Shown here piece after piece: positions 6,233 through 10,717 of a stretch of 10,717 nucleotides of DNA. The position numbers and the translations under genes were made by a program. The stretch is taken from contig DATDPT010000053.1 of the NCBI GenBank assembly GCA_035292605.1, positions 1 through 10,717 of the forward strand, in the 5' to 3' direction. How positions within the stretch are numbered: position 1 is the stretch's first letter; the number at the start of each line of letters is the position of its first letter. The notes beneath the pieces are model-generated. The model was given only the letters and a program-made list of their open reading frames with translations, made no database searches and had not been told where the DNA came from. The DNA is from JALYNX01 sp035292605 (GTDB lineage Bacteria > Actinomycetota > Acidimicrobiia > Spongiisociales > ZC4RG35).

Positions 6233-6635
6233 TCTCATCCTCGCCCTACTCCGCATCATCTTCCTGGGGCTGGTCTATCTCTTCGTCTGGCAGGTAGCGC
6301 GCGCCATCGGCTCTCATCTCGGGATCTCGCTGCGGCGCAAGCGACGGGAAGGGACGAAAATCGTCCTCGTCAAGTCCGACACCCAACAGGGCCTGGAGCT
6401 GGAGGTCCAAGACGTAACTGTTCTTGGCAGGTCAGACGAGGCCGACGTGCTTCTCAACGATCCCTACGCTTCGGAGTTCCACATGAGGCTGGTCGCTCAG
6501 GAGAACGGGATGGTTCTCCACGACCTGGGCAGCACCAATGGCACCTATGTCAACGGGCGCCGGGTCACCGCCCCGACGTCGTTGCGCCGGGGCGACACCA
6601 TCCAGGTGGGCAAGACGGTCATGGAGGTGCGGTGA
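6225..6635 (+). CDS. fhaB: FhaB: membrane-anchored FHA domain protein
   Basis: A 136-residue protein with one N-terminal membrane segment (about residues 4-24), a basic stretch (LRRKRREGTK, 36-45), and a cytoplasmic FHA domain (about 46-136). The phosphothreonine-binding residues are largely present: Gly68-Arg69-Ser70, Ser83 and His86, and Asn105-Gly106-Thr107. The usual SxRH stretch reads SEFH, so the arginine before His86 is replaced by Phe85. Mycobacterial FhaB (FipA) takes part in septal assembly and is a kinase substrate; the same role here is inferred from context. The GTG start at 6225 has GAGGGG upstream and lies inside the end of fhaA. The 3' end overlaps the phosphatase gene as GTGA. 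Confidence 0.9.
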   Translation: MPDLILALLRIIFLGLVYLFVWQVARAIGSHLGISLRRKRREGTKIVLVKSDTQQGLELEVQDVTVLGRSDEADVLLNDPYASEFHMRLVAQENGMVLHDLGSTNGTYVNGRRVTAPTSLRRGDTIQVGKTVMEVR

Positions 6636-7354
6636 GATACATATGGGCCGCCGCCAGCCATCAGGGCATGGCCAGGACCAACAACGAGGACACGGTCTTC
6701 CCCGAGACATCGGGGGAATCGAGTGGTCCTGCGATCCTCATGGTGGCCGATGGCATGGGCGGGCACATCGCGGGCGAGGTGGCTTCCCGGCTCGCGGTCA
6801 ACACCGCCGCTTCGTCAGAGCTGGTACCCGCCGACCGGGTTGCCGCAGCCAACCGCGCCATCCGGGAGCAAGTGGCGCGCCAACCCGATTTGGAAGGGAT
6901 GGCCACCACTCTCACCCTCGTCGAGTTGTCACCCGACGGCGTCGCCCACTTCGGGCACATCGGTGACAGCCGGGCCTATCTCTATCGGGGCGGGGAGCTT
7001 CGTCAGCTCACCGAAGACCACACCGTTGTGGCTCAATACGTGGCGGCCGGGACCATCTCCCCGGAGGAAGCAGCCGATCATCCCCACAGCCACATGCTGA
7101 CCCGCTGTCTCGGTCTCACCCGTTTCGTCAACGTGGACGAGATCGAATTGCCGCTCGAGGCAGGCGATCGGCTCTTGCTCTGCTCCGATGGGCTCACCCT
7201 GATGCTCACCGATGACGAGATCGCAGAGCATCTGGCCACCGAATCCGCCGACGAGACCGTCTGGGCCCTGATCGAGAAGGCCAACGAGGCCGGTGGCCAG
7301 GACAACATCACGGTCATCATCGTGGACGTCCTCACTGGAGCGAATGACACGTAA
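6632..7354 (+). CDS. pstP: PP2C-family Ser/Thr protein phosphatase (PstP-like)
   Basis: A 240-residue PPM/PP2C phosphatase that removes phosphate from Ser/Thr, opposing the kinase of this cluster. All core motifs are in order: RTNNED (residues 15-20), VADGMGGHIAGEVAS with metal ligands Asp40 and Gly41, ATTLTLVEL, GHIGDSRAYLYR (109-119), LTEDHTVV, MLTRCLG, LLLCSDGLTLMLTDDEI with Asp186, and GGQDNITVIIV with Asp224. The catalytic residues look complete. Mycobacterial PstP continues into a membrane helix and an extracellular domain, reaching over 500 residues. This protein stops after the catalytic domain and should be cytosolic. The GTG start has GGAGG six bases upstream and overlaps the fhaB stop. 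The 3' end overlaps rodA by 11 bases. Confidence 0.95.
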   Translation: MRYIWAAASHQGMARTNNEDTVFPETSGESSGPAILMVADGMGGHIAGEVASRLAVNTAASSELVPADRVAAANRAIREQVARQPDLEGMATTLTLVELSPDGVAHFGHIGDSRAYLYRGGELRQLTEDHTVVAQYVAAGTISPEEAADHPHSHMLTRCLGLTRFVNVDEIELPLEAGDRLLLCSDGLTLMLTDDEIAEHLATESADETVWALIEKANEAGGQDNITVIIVDVLTGANDT

Positions 7355-8639
7355 CGCCGAAGGCGCAACCGTGGTCGCGGCGGCGGTGCTCGCCGCATTC
7401 GGCGTAACTCTGGTGAACTTCGCCCGCGAACAGAGCACCGACGCCCAGACAGCTCTCACCTTTCTCGTGTTCCTGATCGCATTCGGCGGGGTCCACCTGG
7501 CGGTCCGGACCTGGGCGCCGCGGGCCACCCCGCTGTTGATCGCCCCGATCACCGCTATCACCGCCCTCGGGTTCATCGAGATCTACCGACTGGACCCGGT
7601 TAGGGCGGGGTTGCAGAGATGGTGGATGTTGATCGCGGCCGGCGCCGCCATCGCCGTGCTCGCCCTCTTCGCCCGCAGCTCGACCACCATCCTCCGCCGC
7701 TACCGCAACATCACGCTGCTCATTGCCTTGATCCTGTTGCTGCTGCCCAACCTTCCCATCGACTGGGGGTTCCCACTGAAGGGCCTGGTGGTGAACGGAT
7801 CGCGTCTGTGGATCGTCCTCGACATGGGTTTCACGACCCTTCAGTTCCAGCCGGCCGAGCTGGCCAAGCTCGGCTTCGTGATCTACGTGGCCGCCTACCT
7901 CGCCGATCACCAAAAGGCCCTGCGCGAGGCGCGCCGTCATCTGGGCCCGATCCGATTTCCCGAGCCCCGACAGCTCATCCCACTGGTGGTGACCTGGTTG
8001 GTCAGCATCCTGATCCTCATCTCCCAGCGCGACCTGGGAGCCTCACTCCTGCTCTTCGCCGGCTTCGTCCTCCTGCTCTACGCCGCCACCGGGACCACCG
8101 GCTATCTGGTGGCAGGCGGATTAATGGCGGCAGCGGCCGGGGTCGCCTCGTACTACATGTTCGACCATGTGCAGCGACGGGTGATCGCCTGGCTGACCCC
8201 GTTCCAGCACTTCGACGACGAGGGTTACCAGATCGCCCAGGGGCTGTTCGGGATGGGGACAGGAAGTCTCTCCGGGGCCGGTCCAGGCTTGGGCCGGCCC
8301 GACCTGATCCCCAACGCCTCGACCGACTTCATCTTTGCCGCGGTCGGCGAGGAGCTGGGATTCGCCGGAACGGTGTCCGTGCTCGCCCTCTTCTCACTTG
8401 TCATTGCCGTTGGCCTCGGCATCTCGTTCCGCAGCCGGGACATGTTTCGCAAGCTGCTGGCGGCCGGGCTCACCTTCGTATTCGCCGTCCAGACCTTTCT
8501 CATCATCGGAGGAGTGGTCAGGGTGGTCCCGTTGACCGGGATCACCCTTCCCTTCATGTCATACGGGGGCTCGGCGCTTGTCGGCAACCTGATCTTGATC
8601 GCCCTCCTGCTCCGGATCAGCCACGAGGAGGCCACATGA
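7344..8639 (+). CDS. rodA: SEDS-family peptidoglycan glycosyltransferase (RodA/FtsW type)
   Basis: A 431-residue polytopic membrane protein with about ten membrane segments. SEDS proteins polymerise lipid II into glycan strands and work with a class B PBP, here the next gene. Signatures in order are NGSRLWI and FQPAELAKL in the first half, QRDLGASLL with the likely catalytic Asp230, GEELGFAG, and VPLTGITLPFMSYGGSAL (395-412). Context next to a PbpA-like protein and the signalling genes favours RodA over FtsW, which normally sits in the dcw cluster. The frame is open upstream to 7293, but the ATG at 7344 is chosen: TGGAG precedes it and the upstream extension is polar. The gene overlaps pstP by 11 bases and pbpA by 4 (ATGA), so the proteins are probably made together. 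Confidence 0.94.
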   Translation: MTRNAEGATVVAAAVLAAFGVTLVNFAREQSTDAQTALTFLVFLIAFGGVHLAVRTWAPRATPLLIAPITAITALGFIEIYRLDPVRAGLQRWWMLIAAGAAIAVLALFARSSTTILRRYRNITLLIALILLLLPNLPIDWGFPLKGLVVNGSRLWIVLDMGFTTLQFQPAELAKLGFVIYVAAYLADHQKALREARRHLGPIRFPEPRQLIPLVVTWLVSILILISQRDLGASLLLFAGFVLLLYAATGTTGYLVAGGLMAAAAGVASYYMFDHVQRRVIAWLTPFQHFDDEGYQIAQGLFGMGTGSLSGAGPGLGRPDLIPNASTDFIFAAVGEELGFAGTVSVLALFSLVIAVGLGISFRSRDMFRKLLAAGLTFVFAVQTFLIIGGVVRVVPLTGITLPFMSYGGSALVGNLILIALLLRISHEEAT

Positions 8640-10093
8640 ACGGCCCGGTGCGCCGCATCGCGATCGGAGTATTCACCTCGTTTTGCGCCCTGCTCCTGGC
8701 GGTCACCTGGATCCAGGTGGTCCATGCCGACGCACTCAAGGCCGACCCCCGCAATGCCCGCCCGGCTCTGTCTGAGCGGGGCAAGGAAAGAGGCCTGATC
8801 GTCACCATCGACGGCATTGTGGTCGCCGAGTCCGTTGTCGACCCCCTGGACCCGCGCTCCTTCGTCCGCACCTACCCCGAAGGAGAGGCCTTTGCCCACA
8901 TCGTCGGTTACAACTCCTTCATCCTGGGCAACTCCGGTCTGGAGAATGCCTATGCGTCGATTCTCCGGTCCAAGCGCGACCTGACGATCAGCGACCTGGT
9001 CTCGGTGCTCCTGGGCCGTGACCTGCGGCCGCACAGTCTCGAGATGACCGTGAACGGGCCGTTGCAGCGGGCGGCATACGAGGCGCTCGCCGGACAGACC
9101 GGCGCCGTGGTCGCACTCGACCCCAAGACCGGTGCCGTGCTCGCTGCCGTCTCCTCACCCTCCTTCGACCCCGAGTCGTTGTTGGGCGACGACGCCTCGG
9201 CGGTCTGGGATTCCTTGCTTGCGGACCCGAAGAGCCCGCTCAGTGACCGGGCGACGAGAGAGCTATTCGCCCCGGGATCCACCTTCAAGACGGTGGTGAC
9301 CGCCACCGCACTCGACACCGGTGAGGCCGACCCCGATACCGAGTTCCCCGACCCCGTCGAGTACGAGTTGGAGGGCTCGACGGGCACCATCTCCAACTTC
9401 GACGGGGGATTCTGCAACGGCGGCAACCCGGTGACGCTGTTGGTCGCCTTCATTCGCTCCTGCAACACGATATTCGCCGATCTCTCGGTCCGACTCGGGG
9501 CCGAGGACATCGGGATCACGGCGAACGCCCTCGGCTTCAACACCGACCTGACGTTCCCCTGGACCGTCCCCCAGGCCACCTACCCGGTGGAGGACCTGAT
9601 AGACGACCCGGCGGCGCTGGCTCAGAGCGGGATTGGGGAACGCGACGTGCGCGCCACCCCGTTGCATATGGCAATGGTCGCCGCTGCAATTGCCAACCAG
9701 GGTCTCGTCCCCATCCCCTACCTGGTCAACCGGGTGTTCGACGCCGACGGGAACGTCCTGGAAGCCCCCGAGCCCGCCTCGATAGGCCGGGCGATGGCTC
9801 CCGCCACCGCCTCGGTGCTCGCCCAAATGATGGAGCAGGTGGTGACAAACGGGACCGGTCGCAACGCCACGGTGCCCGACGTCCGGGTTGCCGGCAAGAC
9901 CGGGACCGCCGAAGGCGCCGGAGACGGGCCCCACGCCTGGTTCATCGGGTTCGCCCCGGTCGAGAACCCGACGATCGCGATCGCGGTCTTGATCGCCGGT
10001 GGCGGCGATTTCGGCGAATCGGCAACCGGTGGAGCGGTGGCGGCTCCGATCGCGGCCGACCTGATTTCGCTCTGGTTACAGGGAACCCCATGA
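8636..10093 (+). CDS. pbpA: Class B penicillin-binding protein (PbpA-like transpeptidase)
   Basis: A 485-residue protein with a short cytoplasmic start, one membrane anchor (about residues 8-28), an N-terminal pedestal region to about 140, and a transpeptidase domain. It forms peptide cross-links outside the membrane with the glycan strands from RodA. The active-site motifs are complete: STFK (Ser215, Lys218), SCN (275-277) and KTGT (421-424). The pattern after the anchor (ERGLIVTIDGIVVAESV) and the length resemble mycobacterial PbpA (about 490 residues). Cys260 lies 15 residues before Cys276 of SCN, so a disulfide beside the active site is possible. No PASTA repeats follow. The ATG at 8636 follows GAGGAGG and overlaps rodA. 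The reading frame extends upstream through rodA, but that part is an out-of-frame shadow. Confidence 0.95.
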   Translation: MNGPVRRIAIGVFTSFCALLLAVTWIQVVHADALKADPRNARPALSERGKERGLIVTIDGIVVAESVVDPLDPRSFVRTYPEGEAFAHIVGYNSFILGNSGLENAYASILRSKRDLTISDLVSVLLGRDLRPHSLEMTVNGPLQRAAYEALAGQTGAVVALDPKTGAVLAAVSSPSFDPESLLGDDASAVWDSLLADPKSPLSDRATRELFAPGSTFKTVVTATALDTGEADPDTEFPDPVEYELEGSTGTISNFDGGFCNGGNPVTLLVAFIRSCNTIFADLSVRLGAEDIGITANALGFNTDLTFPWTVPQATYPVEDLIDDPAALAQSGIGERDVRATPLHMAMVAAAIANQGLVPIPYLVNRVFDADGNVLEAPEPASIGRAMAPATASVLAQMMEQVVTNGTGRNATVPDVRVAGKTGTAEGAGDGPHAWFIGFAPVENPTIAIAVLIAGGGDFGESATGGAVAAPIAADLISLWLQGTP

Positions 10094-10112
10094 GTTGGCT
10101 CCAGGGCGTTCC

Positions 10113-10118
10113 TACAAT
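10113..10118 (+). promoter_or_regulatory. Candidate -10 box before the Ser/Thr kinase gene
   Basis: TACAAT is a strong -10 match in the 37-base gap after pbpA, the only real gap in the cluster. A start about 7 bases downstream, near 10125, would leave a leader of only some 6 bases before the ATG at 10131. That leader has no Shine-Dalgarno (GCCTTCC). No clear -35 hexamer is found at the right spacing. Confidence 0.45.
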
Positions 10119-10130
10119 CCATCGCCTTCC

Positions 10131-10717
10131 ATGAACGCCCCCAGTGAACTGACCGACCGCTACCACATCACGTCCCATGTAGCACGGGGCGGGATGGCCG
10201 ACGTCTACGAGGGCCAGGACACCCTTCTCAACCGCCGGGTGGCGATCAAGGTCCTCCACGCCCAATACTCGGCGGACGAGGCCTTCGTCAAACGATTCCG
10301 GCGCGAGGCGCAGGCCGCGGCCAATCTCAGCCATCCCAACATCGTCGGCATCTATGACTGGGGACAGGCCCAGGGCACCTACTTCATCGTCATGGAGCTG
10401 GTCGACGGGCGTTCGTTGCGTGACGTGCTCAAGTCCGAAGGGGCCCTGCTTGCCCGCCGCGCCACCGAGATCGCCGCCGAGGTGGCGGCGGCCCTGTCCG
10501 TGGCGCATCAGGCCGGCTTGGTGCATCGTGACGTCAAACCGGGGAACATCCTCCTCGCCAAGGACGGAACGGTGAAAGTCACCGACTTCGGGATCGCCCG
10601 GGCCTGGGACGACAGCGCAGAGCTGACCAAGACCGGCGCCGTGATCGGCACCGCCACCTATTTCAGCCCGGAACAGGCCCAGGGAGCCGCCGCCGACGCC
10701 CGCAGTGACGTCTATGC
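10131..10717 (+). CDS. Eukaryotic-like Ser/Thr protein kinase, N-terminal part (PknA/PknB type)
   Basis: The window holds the first 195 codons; the frame is open to the edge. The kinase core is intact: glycine-rich loop ARGGMADVYEG (18-28), ATP-anchoring Lys40 in VAIKVLH, a helix C glutamate in RREAQ, catalytic loop HRDVKPGN (132-139) with Asp134 and Asn139, DFG (152-154), and a GTATYFSPEQA activation segment end. Thr166 and Thr168 in the activation loop match the two threonines autophosphorylated in mycobacterial PknB. It should phosphorylate FhaB and cell-wall regulators, opposed by the PP2C phosphatase upstream. PknB carries a membrane helix and PASTA repeats that bind muropeptides, but that region is beyond the window, so PknA and PknB cannot be told apart. 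It begins 37 bases after pbpA, behind a possible promoter of its own. Confidence 0.95.
   Translation, partial: MNAPSELTDRYHITSHVARGGMADVYEGQDTLLNRRVAIKVLHAQYSADEAFVKRFRREAQAAANLSHPNIVGIYDWGQAQGTYFIVMELVDGRSLRDVLKSEGALLARRATEIAAEVAAALSVAHQAGLVHRDVKPGNILLAKDGTVKVTDFGIARAWDDSAELTKTGAVIGTATYFSPEQAQGAAADARSDVY

Noticed and set aside
7619..8635. Long upstream part of the reading frame that ends in pbpA
   Set aside because: It lies in another frame over rodA, which has full SEDS motifs. The translated extension is Arg/Pro-rich low-complexity typical of GC-rich shadow frames, and pbpA has its own ATG with a good ribosome-binding site at 8636.
8225..9934. Large minus-strand open frames opposite rodA and pbpA
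   Set aside because: They have no domain signal, and the plus-strand genes show complete active sites, so these are antisense shadows.

Overview
The window looks like chromosomal DNA of a high-GC actinomycete (Actinomycetota). The main reason is the block fhaA-fhaB-pstP-rodA-pbpA-Ser/Thr kinase, the actinobacterial growth and cell-wall cluster known best from Mycobacterium. GTG starts are common (6 of 11 protein genes), and several genes lack a Shine-Dalgarno sequence. The short FhaA, the PP2C without a membrane anchor and the hypothetical CARDB-like protein suggest a deep lineage such as Acidimicrobiia. That placement is inference only.

Layout. At 1-243 lie two tandem tRNA-Ser genes on the minus strand (anticodons CGA, cut by the window edge, and GGA). 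tadA (tRNA adenosine deaminase) follows on the plus strand and converges, with a 2-base gap, on a minus-strand MFS transporter. The interval 1926-2403 has no protein gene. It holds the SRP RNA gene (ffs, plus strand) and an unexplained 136-bp segment bounded by perfect 15-bp inverted repeats, one of which supplies the stop codon of the next gene. From 5485 down to 2404 the minus strand carries tRNA-Leu(CAG), a membrane-anchored hypothetical protein, serS, and a compact UbiE/MenG-type methyltransferase that overlaps serS by 3 bases. tRNA-Leu and the plus-strand cell-wall cluster diverge from an 84-bp spacer.

The plus-strand cluster from 5570 to the window end is tightly coupled: the first five genes overlap by 4 to 11 bases. 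By homology it couples Ser/Thr phosphorylation (kinase, PP2C phosphatase, two phosphothreonine-binding FHA proteins) to peptidoglycan synthesis (RodA glycosyltransferase with the class B transpeptidase PbpA). The kinase is separated by 37 bases containing a good -10 box, so it may also be transcribed on its own. It is cut by the window end, so PASTA repeats and a second kinase cannot be judged.

Most of the window is ordinary housekeeping content. I see no CRISPR array, phage, toxin-antitoxin or defence module. The strongest unexplained item is the inverted-repeat-bounded segment at 2278-2413. Secondary items are the compact methyltransferase, the soluble PP2C phosphatase and the hypothetical secreted or anchored protein.
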